In this document: piece after piece, positions 44,062 through 56,600 of the stretch
Position numbering within the stretch: position 1 is the stretch's first letter
How the letters are laid out: each line of letters starts with the position of its first letter
NCBI GenBank assembly: GCA_036346355.1
Contig: CM070575.1
Location: 61,695,915-61,759,914 of the forward strand
Reading direction: 5' to 3'
Origin: Rhipidocladum racemiflorum
Taxonomy: Eukaryota; Streptophyta; Magnoliopsida; Poales; Poaceae
DNA: 64,000 nt
Notes under the pieces: generated by a model
Told to the model about the DNA's origin: nothing
Database searches by the model: none
The model's input: the letters and a program-made list of their open reading frames with translations, nothing else
Position numbers and translations under genes: made by a program

Positions 44062-45967
44062 TGATGAGTATATTGACAAACCACACAAAAGGCATAAATT
44101 TGAGTTTGTAAACAAAGGAAGAAAAGCAATTTGATTGCAAAAATCATATTTGGTCCAATAAAAAGAGAAAGAAAGCTCATGACCAAATAGATGAGAAGAT
44201 TTTTAGAGCTCAACACTTGAAAGGACAATTTTTCAACAAGAGCTCCAAAAACCAAGAAATATCTCAAAAAGCTCAATATTACTCATGATCCAAATGCAAG
44301 GACAATTGTTCATCATGATCATGAGAAAGCATTTTTTTTAATTCTCTAAGATGTCTTTTCTATGTTTTCTCCCCCTTTTGGCAATATAGGCATCAAGAGA
44401 ACAATTTTTGCATGAAATGCAACCTAGAAGAGCTTTGAGGATTATGCAAGTGACCACTTAGACAAAGTATGACACCAAGCTACTCAAGTTCAAATTATGT
44501 CATCCTAAGTCATATCCAATGGCATATTTCAATTTTTGCTAACTAGCTCAAAAGAAGTTATAATACTTTGGTATGATTTCAACAATAGCAACACTTAGCA
44601 TAACTTCAATACTAGAAGCAAAGCCAACCAAACGAGCAAATGAATATACTAGAGTTCAACCTAGTCAACACTTTGGGAAACTACAAGTCCATAAGAGAAG
44701 CCTCATGCTCAATCATCTCTTTAAATGCAAATTTTTAGATTAAAGCTCATAAAGCGGTATGAGAGAGTTAGGCTTAGTGAAGCACATCCTCGACTAGGAG
44801 CCATCGATAAAGGCCTCCTAAGCTTCACTCTCCTCCACAAACCTTTCAGGGTTTAGAGAGTTTATCCTAGAGAAACACAACCTCGACTAGGAGCCATCGA
44901 CATAGGTCTCCTAGGCATCACTCTCTTCCTCTAGTTATTTTTGCATTTTTCGTGTATTGACTCAAGCCATTAGCAACCATCTCAAGCAAGAAGCTTAAAA
45001 GAGTGGTTTTGGTCATACACACTTCATTCCAAGTTCATCCCAAGTGCAATGGGAAGCAGTCTCGTGAATGAATAGTGTTGAGTTCAATTTTAGCACAAAA
45101 GAGTCAATTTATATTTTCAAGCACTTAGATTCATGAGCATTATTGAGGATTCTAGAATGAAACAATGTAGCTAACCCAAGTTGCTCTAGGGACTCTAGTA
45201 GAAACCCACTATTTCAATAAGCATGGCATAAGCATCTAGTGAAGAAGTATAGCAAGTAAAAGCCATGTTTCATCAACTTTTCAGGAAAGCTCAATTTTAA
45301 AATGTTGGCTAGTTTCACATGTTATACCAAATTGGATATGACCTAGATTAGCCAATATCTTCAGAAAAGTCGCTAGGTGCAACATATCTCAATTTTACAA
45401 TTGCATAATAGACAAAGCTCGTAAATGAAAAACAAGTCTATATGCAATGCAAAAGAATCAATTCCAAGCTCCCCCTCAACAAGTGAGTCGATTAAGCACA
45501 AAATCTGATTGAAGTTGAGTTATTAGCAATTTTAGATTCAAAAGGATGAATTGAACTCAACTGAAACCAGAAAGACAGAAATGATGAGAAGGAATCAAGA
45601 AACTGACACAAGGGTAGTCTAGGAGCATAGATAACATGAAGAGAAACACTAACACTCATACTCGCTCTCACCTTCCCCATATGACTTATATAGGAAAGCT
45701 ACATCTCCAACTCCAACCCAGGAGCAAACACAGACCCTGTCTACCCAGGGGGCCCAACACCTGCTAGACCTAAAAGACTGTGAGTGAGCTCAACCGAGGA
45801 TAAGAGAGGAATAGCACCCTAAAGCATAAGGTGAGAGGTCCATGCCGAAGCATGCCAGAAGTCTAGGTGAAGTGGGCTCAACCAAATGAAAACCATCCCA
45901 AAGATACCCAGAAAGAGAAAGAAAGGCTGAATATACATATGAACATATAATACAAGCCAGCTCCCCC
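44062..45967. other. Long 3' non-coding region of Sirevirus D
   Basis: 1.9 kb between the pol stop and the polypurine tract. No credible env-like or other ORF is seen. It contains two similar hairpin-like motifs (44794-44821 and 44886-44914) that are also kept in element B. Confidence 0.7.
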
Positions 45968-46768
45968 TCAAGATATGCCATATGGGCTCATAATCCCAAG
46001 CTCTCCTCTCAGGGAAACAAACCTGGAGCTATCCAAAGGCTTGGTGAAAATGTCAGCCAACTGGTGGTCACTCTCCACAAACTGGAGCACTATGTCACCC
46101 TTCTCCACATGGTCTCTAAGGAAGTGATAGCGAATGTCAATGTGCTTGGTCCGAGAGTGTTGCACTTGGTTCTTAGCAATGTGAATGGCAGACATGTTAT
46201 CACAGAAAAGTGGAACACAATCTGCTACTAACCCAAAGTCCCGCAAGGTCGATCTCATCCAGAGAACCTGGCTACAAAGAATCGGCTGCGGCAGAACATA
46301 CTCGGCCTCGGTGGATCAGGCAACACCGGATCGCTTCCTAGACGACCAAGAGACAAGAGAAGTGCCAATGAATTGGCAAGTGCCAGAAGTGCTCTTCCTA
46401 TCTATCCTACAGCCGGTGAAGTCTGCATCGGAGAAGGCTCTCAGAGATAGACAGGAGGAAGAAGAGTACCAGATACCATAGTCAATGGTAGCTCGAAGGT
46501 ACCTAAAGATGCGCTTCACCGCCTGACGGTGAGAGACGCGGGGAGAAGCCTGAAACCGAGCACAAAGACATACAGAGAAATGTATGTCAGGTCTCGAGGC
46601 AGTGAGATACAAAAGGGAGCCGATCATGCTCCGGAACTCCTTCTGATCAACTGGCTCACCATCCTCGTCAGGCTCGAGGACAGCAGTGGTGGCCATAGGA
46701 GTCATAACTGGCTTTCCATCAGACATGTCAAAGCGCCAGAGGTCTCGAGTGTACTTGCCTTGATGCAA
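45968..46768 (-). pseudogene. RNase H of Sirevirus D
   Basis: 46316-46768 holds the end of RT and start of RNase H (MTPMATTAVLEPDEDGEPVD, MIGSLLYLTASRPDIHFSV, AFSDADFTGCRIDRKSTSG with catalytic Asp residues). 45968-46258 holds the end (LFCDNMSAIHIAKN, HQLADIFTKPLDSSRF) and the true stop at 45968. A shift separates the two near 46300. Confidence 0.88.
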
Positions 46769-47537
46769 GAATGTACCTCCCGAGTCCGCTTAATCTGGAA
46801 GCCAAGGAAGTAGCTCAACTCGCCCATCATGCTCATCTCGAACTCAGACTCATCACATCCGAGAACCGAGTAACGAGCGAATGCGAGGAACCACCGAAAA
46901 TGATGTTGTCGACATAGATTTGGACTAGGAGAAAATCCGAATCAGAATGTCTGACGAACAGAGTCTTGTCCACTTGACCCATATGAAAACCATGACTCAA
47001 GAGGTAGGACTTAAGCCTCTCATACCAAGCTCGTGGAGCTTGCTTAAGTCCATACAAAGCTTTGGAAAGCTTGAAGACATGGTTTGGGTATTTGGGGTTC
47101 TCAAATCCTGGAGGTTGTCTGACATACACCTCTTCTTCAATGAAGCCATTGAGGAATGCACTCTTGACATCCATTTGAAAAAGCTTGAAGCCCTTGGATG
47201 CCGCGAATGCGAGCAGGATCCGGATGGCCTCGAGTCTAGCTACAGGGGCAAAAGTCTCCTCAAGTCGAGACCCTCGACCGAGAGAAACCCCTGAGCGACT
47301 AACCTAGCCTTGTTTGAACTACAACCCCATCCTCACTCTGCTTGTTTTGAACACCCATTTGGTCCCAATGATATTGTGACCGTAAGGGGGCTCGACAAGC
47401 TTCCAAACTTTGTTCCTCTCGAAGTTTTCAAGTTCCTCATGCATAGCATTAATCCAAGATTCATCAGATAATGCATGAGAAACATCCTTCGGCTCAAAAG
47501 AGGCAACAAAAGCAGAGTGAAGGCAGAAAGTGGACAA
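46769..47537 (-). pseudogene. Reverse transcriptase of Sirevirus D
   Basis: 47319-47537 starts the Ty1-type RT (WINAMHEELENFERNKVWKL, IIGTKWVFK). 46833-47174 has DVKSAFLNGFIEEEVYVRQP, LSKALYGLKQAPRAWYERLK and the catalytic VQIYVDNIIFG, where the usual Y-V-D-D has become Y-V-D-N. Frames break near 46840 and 47300. The Asp-to-Asn change would inactivate the enzyme if the base is right. Confidence 0.85.
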
Positions 47538-48759
47538 ACTCGACTTAGAGCGAGTGACTCGCTCAAACAGATCTCCAATGATCTGGTCGGTGGATGAGCC
47601 TGCCGAATGTGGCGGGAGGTCCGAAGCCAGTGACCTCTACTCCTCGCGTGCGAGAAGTAGGAACAGAGCCACTAGGCTGCTGAAGAGTCTCGAGGGTAAG
47701 GGTGATCTCCCCGAGGTGCAGATATGGAAATGGGAGGCACCTCGGGAGCAGGAATGGTGACTGGATCGAGGCAAGGCGCCTTCATCTCCGTCATCAACTT
47801 CCTCTCGAGAAGATAGATCGGGAAAGAGGAGAAGAGCCTGAAATGTCTGGTCTAGCACCGGGGCTAGCCTCATCAAAAGTCACCTCGCAGGTCTCTATGA
47901 TCCTACCCAAATCTACAGCCCAAATCCTATAGCTACGGGCAGAAGTCGAGTAACCCAGAAAGATCCCATCAGCAGAACGTGACTCGAACTTATCTAGGTT
48001 CCTGCACTTCAAGAAGAAGCACTTGCAACCAAAAACACGAAAATGAGAGACACTAGGCTTTCGCCCATATCTCAACTCATAAGAAGTGCAATGCAAGTGT
48101 GCCCTAAGAAAACTCTGTTGGCAACATGGCATGCCGTAGCTACAGCCTCAGCCCAAAACTTCCTAGGAGTATTGTACTCATCTAGCATCGTCTGGCCATC
48201 TCAACCAGTGGTCCTGTTCTTCCTTTCCACTACGCCATTTTGCCGAGGGACGATGGAGAGGAGAACTGATGCTCTAAGCCTAACTCCTCACGTAAGTCGC
48301 TAAAGTAGGAGTTCTTGAACTCCGTGCCATTGTCATCGCGGATCGCTCGTAAGGCACCCGGGAGCTCAACAGACAACCTACGGACCAAACCCCTGAAGTG
48401 TGAAAAACACTCATCCTTCGAGGCCATGAAAAACACCCAAGAGTACCTCGAAAAATCATCGACAATGACAAGAATATACCACTTCCCACCTGGCCGATCG
48501 CACTCGAGCCGACCAACAAAGTGTCCATGTGTAGCAGCTGTCCTGGTGCATCGATCATCACTCGGGTGACTGGAGGATGGGAGGCAAGAACCATCTTGCC
48601 ATGTCGGCAAGGAGAACATACAACATCTTTGACCATCTTGAGTTTAGGCAGGCCACGAATGAGATCATGGCCGCTAACTCGAGTCAAATGATCAAAGCCA
48701 ATGTGACCAAGTCTCCTATGCCAAAAGGAGAGATCACGGGACTCGAAGCAATAAGGCAA
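47538..48759 (-). pseudogene. Integrase of Sirevirus D
   Basis: 48280-48759 carries the zinc-binding domain (DLSFWHRRLGHIGFDHLTRV, then VVCSPCRHGKM) of the pre-integrase type. 48230-48619 carries the core (YILVIVDDFSRYSWVFFM, then IRDDNGTEFKNSYF with the second Asp). 47794-48132 carries the C-terminal part (LHCTSYELRYGRKPSVSHFR, VFGCKCFFLK). Several shifts separate them. The order and lengths match the Sirevirus integrase. Confidence 0.85.
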
Positions 48760-49238
48760 TGGAGAGAGTCTCTAGAGGAAAAGAAAAATCAGCACGAAAG
48801 ACTCTCCAAACGAAATCCCGCAAACAAACTCCCCGGAAGAATCGAGGATCCTACAAGAGCTCCTCTTAAAATTGACCTCGAAATCGTCATCAAGAAGCCG
48901 AGAGACAGAAAGCAAGTTGAAATGCAGCTTCGACTAAGGCAACGCCCTTAAGAATGAAATGATCGTTAATGCAGATTTGTACCTTTAGCAATGACTCTAC
49001 CCGACGCAAAGATCCCCAAAGGTGATTACCTCATCACCGGGATCTCGGTCCAGGGAAGAAAACCAACGGAGTCTCCGGTCATGTGGCGAGAACAAATGAG
49101 TCTACGATCCAAACCTCCTCCTTCCTCGCCCTACGGACTGAATCAAAGAGAGTGAAAAGCAGATGTCTCAAGCATCAGGATAGATCGGTGCAGATCTAGG
49201 AACCCAATCTTGAGTCAATCAGGCAAGAGACTAAACAA
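48760..49238. other. Gag-pol linker of Sirevirus D (protease region expected)
   Basis: The protease should lie here in the minus direction, between the second zinc knuckle and the pre-integrase domain. I could not identify a convincing active-site motif; the region is probably frameshifted. Confidence 0.35.
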
Positions 49239-49988
49239 TCAACGGAGTAGAAGAATGCAATCCGCACCTCTCCGTGACTCGACTCTCACAAAATCAGACT
49301 CGCTCCAAGAGGACGTCTGGGAGCAATGCGGGTTGGTCCGCCGAGGTGCAAAGGCCGGACCATCCCAGACGCTTCTTGTGCATCCTACCGGGAAAGCAAA
49401 CTCACGCCGCTGATATCTACCTCGATGGGAAAAACGAGGAATATCAAGAGGACGGCGGAAAGACTGACTCGGGACAGCTCTGGGGCGAAAACCAGAAGTA
49501 GAAGCCTGAAAACCAAGCCCCATGCGCTGTCCAAAAACAGGAGACTCTCTAGCTTGTTTATCCTGTCTAAAAGCCGTGTGTGCCTTAGGCGCACTCAGAG
49601 TCTGGGGATGACCCTGAATACCCCTAAGAGCATGGACACGCTCACGCCGAGAAATCTTGACGCGTCTGAAGCAGAAATCAGCTATATGTCCATCCTTCTG
49701 ACAGAAGGTGCATGTATACTTCGCCTTGGGGGGTGAAGTAGCATGAGAAGCACCCTTCTCGTCAGACGTCCCGTGGACAATCCCTGCTGATCTAAACACA
49801 GTGGTGCTCACTTGTGGAGCCACCACTATCTCTCCGCTCTTGGAGGCACGCACAACAGTGGGCGGATGCGCCCGTGTATGCTCCAAGGCATCAAACCCTA
49901 GACCTTGATTGAATCTGCTAATCTTGGACTGATCTAGGATAAGATTGAGCTTCTTCTTACCTCCAACAAACTTCTCGAGAGTGCTCAT
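49239..49988 (-). pseudogene. C-terminal gag of Sirevirus D with second zinc knuckle
   Basis: 249 residues open on the minus strand. It starts MSTLEKFVGGKKKLNLILDQ, carries CTFCQKDGHIADFCFRR (Cys-x2-Cys-x4-His-x4-Cys) around residues 93-106 and a Phe/Arg-rich tail. A second zinc knuckle downstream of the first is typical of Sirevirus gag. It would bind the genomic RNA. Confidence 0.75.
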
Positions 49989-50252
49989 AAGGTACTGACA
50001 CTCTCGAAAAAGTGAGGCACAAGAAGAGCAAGGGGAAGGAGTAGCAGGGAAGAGCCAGATGGAGAAGAGCGAACTAAACGATCAAATCTCTCCCTATAAA
50101 GAGCAGCCTCAATCTTGAGGGACTACAAGAAACACATGGAGAGTCTCTAATCCTACCCACCTGGCTTTGAGCTTCTTCCTAAGCTCTACATGAATTTGAT
50201 TCATGTCCTCTGCTACCCCAACACACAAAGATGCAACCATTTTGTGACTTAG

Positions 50253-51958
50253 CTAGTAGATCCTTAGCATATTTTGAGTTTTCAAGCACCAAGTCATCAT
50301 AAGCATTTTTAGTTGCATACAGCCCTCACATGAGCTGATTGGGTCCTTAGAAGCATGCTTTTCAAGTTCATCATTTCTAGCAGATAGCTTCCTAAGGTGA
50401 CAACTCATGGCATCAATTTCACGCAGAAGCTTAGGGCAATTAGCACATGAAGCATTTGTGTGAGTGTGAAGAGAACTAGCATCAACAGGAATAGAAGCTA
50501 CTTGGACATGTGCTAGCATCCTTCGACCTAAGTGACTCAAGATCGTAAAGCACACTATCATGTAGAGTCCTTAGATTCTCCAACTCCACAAGCAAAGCAT
50601 CACACAAAGTACATTATCGTAGTCTCGGGAGGAACAAGATCTAAGTGAAGCTAACTCCCGAGATAAGGTACCTACTTCCTTCTCTAGATCAACACACTTA
50701 GCTCTAGACTTGGAATGAAATTTTCCTAGTTTGATAAAAGCATCATGGAGCTGGTCATAAGAAGGTACCTCCTCCGTGTCATTTGTCTGCACTCGGTGTC
50801 GGGTACTTCCATGGCATTGGAGGCCATGAAGCACATGCCGGAGAAGTCATCGCCGCCCTTCACCTTCTCTTGCGGTTCATCCTCGTCCTCGTCGCTCCAT
50901 GTCTCCGTGTCGGAGAGGTCAAGGTCGTCGAGCGCGGCAAGGACGCGTGAAAGAGCTTCTTGCCCTTGGCGAACTTGCGGTGTTTCTTCTCTTGCGCTGG
51001 CTCGCGAGCTGGAGGCTTCTTGTTGCGGTTCTTGTTGATGTAGTCGTTCTTACCCGCACCGCCTTGTTCATAATTGCCCTTCTCCAGCTTGGGGCAGTTT
51101 GCCCGAATGTGGTTGGGGCCACCACACTCAAAGCAAGTGAACTTGCCACTCCTCTTTCTATCTCTCACCCTTTTGTAAATGTTCGAAAATTTTCGAGCGA
51201 CAAGAGCAAGCTCGTCTTCTGGAAATTGTTCCAGAATGTCATCGCTTACGTCGCAAAGAGCGGGAGAGAAAACCAGAAGAGAAGTCAAGAGGGGGTCCAA
51301 GAGGAAGACCCGGTGGGATCGGTAACCAATGCCATCGTTTGGGACTTCGCCCCTGCGAGTGACGATGTCGAGCTCATGAGTCTTGAGGCGGGAATACAAC
51401 CCGTCAAGAGTCAAGGTCGACAAGTCCGTATGGTCCGTGATGGTGGTTACCTTCATCTCCCAAATCCTTAGATCGAGTGCTCGAAGAAAATGCCTCGCAT
51501 TCTCCGAATCAGTGTATGAACAACTCCATCGACCGAAGATTGCCGAGAATCTTTGCAAAACGAGCAAAGCACTCATCAAGGCTCTCACCACGTGCTGCTC
51601 AAACTTGTTGTAGTCACGCTTAAATTGATCCTGTCTCACGGACTTGATCTCGAGTGGTGCCCTCATGGTAAGCATTGAGGGTCACCCAGATCTCGTGAGC
51701 CGATCGTAGGTGAGAGACGCGATCATACTCACCGCGGCTAAGTCCTGTATGAGGAGGTTCTTGGCCTTAGCGTTTGCCTCAACGTCAGCCATGTTTGCGG
51801 CGTTGACGTTCTCATCGGCCGGAACCTCATACGGGTGCTTCACCTTCTGCCATAAAGAAAAGCCCTGGGCAGTGATGTATGTCTCCATCCGAACTTTCCG
51901 AGCGGATAATCAACTCCAGCAAAATTGGAGGCTTAGTTGAGTACTTGTCCGTCGCCAT
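50253..51958 (-). pseudogene. gag of Sirevirus D, N-terminal and coiled-coil parts
   Basis: The start is ATG at 51958 (MATDKYSTKPPI), 40 bp inside the primer binding site. The frame shifts near 51905 to ETYITAQGFSLWQKVKHPYE, the conserved gag start. 50860-51675 includes the first zinc knuckle (CFECGGPNHIRANC) and a Lys-rich tail. 50253-50834 encodes heptad-rich segments (CVDLEKEVGTLSRELASL, SCHLRKLSARNDELEKHASK), a probable coiled coil. At least four frame breaks are seen. Confidence 0.8.
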
Positions 51959-51996
51959 GGCTCTTGAGACCGGTCAAGATCTATGAAAGAGCAAAA

Positions 51997-52010
51997 CCGG
52001 CTCGATACCA
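51997..52010 (-). promoter_or_regulatory. Primer binding site of Sirevirus D
   Basis: CCGGCTCGATACCA reads TGGTATCGAGCCGG in element sense, close to the initiator tRNA-Met complement TGGTATCAGAGC with an altered centre. It lies 2 bp inside the 5' LTR. Confidence 0.85.
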
Positions 52011-52012
52011 AT

Positions 52013-53618
52013 TGAAAGACCGAGATGGCGATCAGAGGGGGGGTGAATGATCCCAAATAAAAATATCCCCTACTCAACGTACTCCAAACAATCCCGCAAA
52101 GAAAACCGATGCTCCTTAAAATCGCGAAACCCACAAAAATCGGAACGACTTGACAACTATGTGTATCCCTAGCTTACATGGATAGGAACCATGAATCATG
52201 TGAGGGATATTTAAATCACAAATTCTGGTTGTCAAGTGTCCAAAGCAAGGAGGAATCAATTCAAATACTTCTTTTCTAAAAGAGATCAAGCCAAAACACA
52301 AAAGCCTCTTTTAGAAAAAGCAAAAGCAGATTTTCAGGAATTGTCCTCAATTAGAGCAGGTGGATGGTGGACTTCTGTTGCTCCAAAAATTTGGGAATTT
52401 TTCAGCCTGTGAGCTGTTGAGTCGTGAAGCACTCCACCAAAAATCACCACCAAACACCTTCTACAAAAACAGGAAAAATCAAGAACTACGAACAGTCAGG
52501 ATTTTCAATCAGGAAATTTGGGGCTCGGTTTTCACCTCACAGCTCCCAAATGGTGCATCCAGTGGACTCCAAAATTTTTCCACAGATTGGTATATGAGTC
52601 AAGCACCTTCTCCAACAAGAATCAATCAAGAAAGATTTTTCTATATTTTCTAAAAATCAAAGACTGACTGCTGCGCCAAGAACAAGTTCAGGACAGATTT
52701 GCAATCTTGATAGAAACTTGATCTCTAGTCTATCCTAGGGTGCAAGAAAGATGTAAAACCAAATGAGCACCCTCAAGACCTCCTTGATCAACAGCATTTA
52801 GAAGGAGAGGAGCAAATCCAAATTATAGAAAGTAAATTGCGAGAATTTACATGCGGGAAAGTAAATGCTGAATTTAAATTATGTAAAGTAAAGACATAAT
52901 GTAAATGCGAATTTAAATTCACAAAAAGTAAAGAAAATCTTTGTATTTTCTGGTTGGAAGGTTTACAAAGCCTCACTTCATGTGGGCAAAGCTCAAAGGA
53001 GCAACTCAAACCTTCAAGTGAGGGAGGCCGCCGGTCCCCCTCTATTTATACTACTCTAGGGCCACCTACCACCCTTGGATGAGTCCCAAACCCTAGGGCA
53101 CTCCACCAAGGGCTAGGATTAACCCTCTCATTTCAACCCACACATGGGCTTTACATGGGCCACATTGGCCATACATGGGTTTTAAACAAAACCCGATCAA
53201 CCCGATGCAACGGGCCTTCATCCGCCGGACTTGACCGCTCAGTTTCCTCCTCTTCGAGCCTCCAACCCGAACCGGAAACCTTGAGCCACCTCAAGTCCAT
53301 TTCCTTGACGTCCAAGTGAACCCGGTTTGAGCCCAACCATCTCGTCGGCATCCTCGACCGCTCTGGACCTCGGTTCTCCCAACCTAGTCCCGGTACTTAC
53401 CAACGACCATAGCTGCCTCAAGAACCTGTACCACAAGGAACAAACCATTTTGCACATACCACAATGCACATACCTTTTCTTCCTGCATGTTAGTCCACAA
53501 TTATCATTAATTGAAACATGCAATACCGAGTCAAATCAAACTCAAGCCTGAGCACACCTTGCTCAAATAAAGTCAAATACTCATCACAAACATGGATGGA
53601 CCTCCACATGGTCCTTCA
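52013..53618 (-). repeat. 5' LTR of Sirevirus D
   Basis: 1606 bp, TTGAAAGACC start to CATGGTCCTTCA. Followed by AAAGG, the right target-site copy. Confidence 0.95.
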
Positions 53619-56600
53619 AAAGGAGCAGCTCAGGGTATAATTGCAGTGAAACAGCAATTGACAAGTAGCATAAGTAGATTCAAAAGCAGTAGAAACAAGT
53701 ATAAGATCAATAACTTTTCCAGGAGTTAAATAACATATCTCCCATTCCTAATCCACATTTCCATCAACGTCATTATTAAACCGAACCAAACCTTCCAAGT
53801 CCAAGTTATTTTCAAGAAAGTCTAACCCTTGACTGTAATTCCCGAGCAATGTCCAATGCCGCGGACACGGCTATTCGAATAGATTTTACACTCTGCAGAG
53901 GTTATGCACTTTACCCACAAGATACAGCCAAACACCACAAAGGCGAGTGTCCATAACAAAGTCTTTCGGAAACTTCTAACAGCACAAGTGGGCCTCCCCG
54001 GTTATTGCACACTAACCCTTCCCTTAGCGAAGGCGAAGTGTAGGCCAATCAACCGTTAGATGGGTACTTGGCCGTAGCCCCGGTACGCTCCCCCGTACAA
54101 CTACACAAAAGGTATAGTTGACACCCCGAGGTCCCACAGGTACGTTATTAGCAACTTAATCAACTAGGTCCGTCCCATTACAGACATGTGGTTGCACGTT
54201 TGACTCAGTTCAAAGGATTGCAAGGTCCTTAGGGTGACCAGGGCAAGACTACCTGAAGAACCAAATCAACGCTCCCGGTGCCACAACTAGCCCAACTGAT
54301 CATTCTTGCCACATGCCCCGGTCGAAAGCTATTTATCAAATCCCAGTTGATTACACATGATACTTCTTCAAAGCAGGTTCAATATCTCATTAAGTCAATA
54401 TTAGCATTTGATTGTCCAAAACGTTTCACGTGGCAGGGCTAAGCATACTACATCGGTCTAACTACCCATATTGGCAATTTAATAATGTCCAACTAATAAT
54501 CCACAACTAGGGTGACAAGGGGTCATGGCACATATTTAATTAACCAAGGAGTCATAGTGCAAAGTTGGCATTTAGCTAATGTCCCCAAACTTAATTAAAG
54601 CATTTTCTTAATTAAGCTAGCATGCAATAAATTAAATCAAAATAGTTTCAAAATAGGATCAACATGGTCAAAGCACAACTTGCCTTCAAAGAGTACTTGT
54701 TCTTGGTCTTGAGCTGGCTCCTGGGTCAATACTTCACCTTCGAAGCCTTCGGGCACTTCAACGTCTACTCGTAACGCGTGCAAATAGCACTCAATAAATA
54801 AAATAGTACACAAGAGTGTTCAAAAGTTCAAATAAACTTCATAAACAGAAAGAGCACATTTTTATAAATTTTTAGAAACTGGAATTGTCCAAATCGTAGT
54901 TAAAATGCAAAAGTTACAAGCGTTTAAAGTTTAAAGAAAATATTAATTAAATATAAACAGAGAAATATTCATAATAAAAAATTAATTAAATTTCATATTT
55001 GAGTAGGTCTCATTTTTATGAAAATTTAGAAATTTGAATCACTCAAATCGGAGTTGAAACGCAAAAGTTATAAGCGTTTGAAATTTGAATCTATATTTGA
55101 AATCAATAAACCGAATTAAATAAATATTTCTTTTTCGGAAAATGATTTATTGCGTCAGCACGACACGTGGACCAATCGGGAGCCGCCATGTCGCCTCGGG
55201 TCCATGGACCCGGGGCACGGCGCGGCTCGGTCCACCGTGGACTCGGCCCACGGGGACACGTCACTGACATGTGGGCCCCCTCGGATGACGTCAGCGGTGA
55301 CGTCATCACGCTCGGCGAGGCGGTGGCGGTGAGGCCCACCGTGACGTCAGCGGTGACGTCATGGTGCGATTCGGCTGAGCTACTGACAGGCGGGTCCCAC
55401 GCTGACGTCACGCGTGACGTCAGCGGTGACAGGGCGGCGACCGCACTGACCGCGACGGTCAGCCTTCGTACACGTGGCTAGATCTCGGCTGTTGATTTGA
55501 AAATCAACGGCCCAGATCGGATCTGGATTTCATGCGTTAGGAACTACACGGTCGATCTGGACCGTTCGATCTTGATCGGACGGTCAAGATCCAATCTAAA
55601 GTTACAACGTGGCTAACCCTAGCCGTACGATCTAGATCTAACGGCTGAGATCTATCCAAGCACGGTGCAGTTACAGCTACGTAGCACGATCTAAACCGTT
55701 CGATCTAGATCCAACGGTTGGAAACAGATCTAGAAACTAAAACGTGGAAATTACCCGGGGATGACGTGGACGAATCTGAGCCCTCGGATCTGGATCGGAT
55801 GGTGGAGAGAGCTCGAGCGACGGCGATGGCTTGCGGCGGAGCTGGCTCACTAGAGACGGGGACGGCGAGGTGAAAGGTACCCTCCGACGCGGCTTGACCT
55901 TGCAGTTCCGAATCTGGACTCAACGGCGGTGGAAGACGGCGGAGACAGCAGCAAACAGCGGAGAACCGCGGCGGAAATCACGATCAACTACGGCGAGCGA
56001 TTGCGGCGCAACCACGGCGGCTTCAGCTCGGTGAGTTAGGGCTCCGGGTGCGCAAGGAAACGAAGAACACGCTGGCGGCGGTGGCGTATTAAATAGGCCC
56101 CTCGGCGTCCGTGAAAATCGCGGAAACCGAGGTCCACACAGCTGTGGCGGCGGAATCCGAAATGGATTCGGATTGGGTGACGTGGCTCAACGTGAGCCGT
56201 TGGATCTAGATCCAACGGGCACGGGGTTTGGGCTCGGGTCCGGCTCGGTGACTTGGCTGGCTCGGTGACTTGGCTGGCTCGGTGACTTGGCTGGTTCGGT
56301 CGGAGTCGGGCTCGGGTGATGTGGCGCGATCGTGGCCGTTGGATCTTGATCCAACAGTCACGCGGTTTAGGTTAGGTTGGACTCGGGTTCGGCTCGAACG
56401 CGGCTCGGGTCGGACTCGAGTTTGACTCGGGTTTGGGCTCGGTCGGATGAACAGTAAAACCCGGTTTGGCATTTTCCAGCGATTAAATATTCAAATTAAT
56501 TCCCAGAAATTCATTTAATTCATTAAAAATAGCAAAACACTCAGAAAAATTCCAGAAAAATTCTAGAAAATATTTTGGAATATTTGGGACTCAAATAAAA

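Larger units (their letters stand above)
42442..53618 (-). mobile_element. Near-complete Sirevirus-type Ty1/Copia element D
   Basis: 11,177 bp with LTRs 42442-44051 and 52013-53618, a perfect target-site duplication AAAGG (42437-42441 and 53619-53623), a primer binding site and a polypurine tract. It is transcribed right to left: gag with two zinc knuckles, integrase, RT, RNase H, then a 1.9-kb 3' non-coding region. The RT and the gag architecture fit Sireviruses (Maximus/SIRE). The LTRs differ at only about ten places, so the insertion is recent, yet gag-pol is broken in many frames (see findings). Confidence 0.93.

Noticed and set aside
44062..45967. env-like gene of the Sirevirus
   Set aside because: Some Sireviruses carry an env-like ORF here, but no frame over about 75 residues and no membrane segment is seen.
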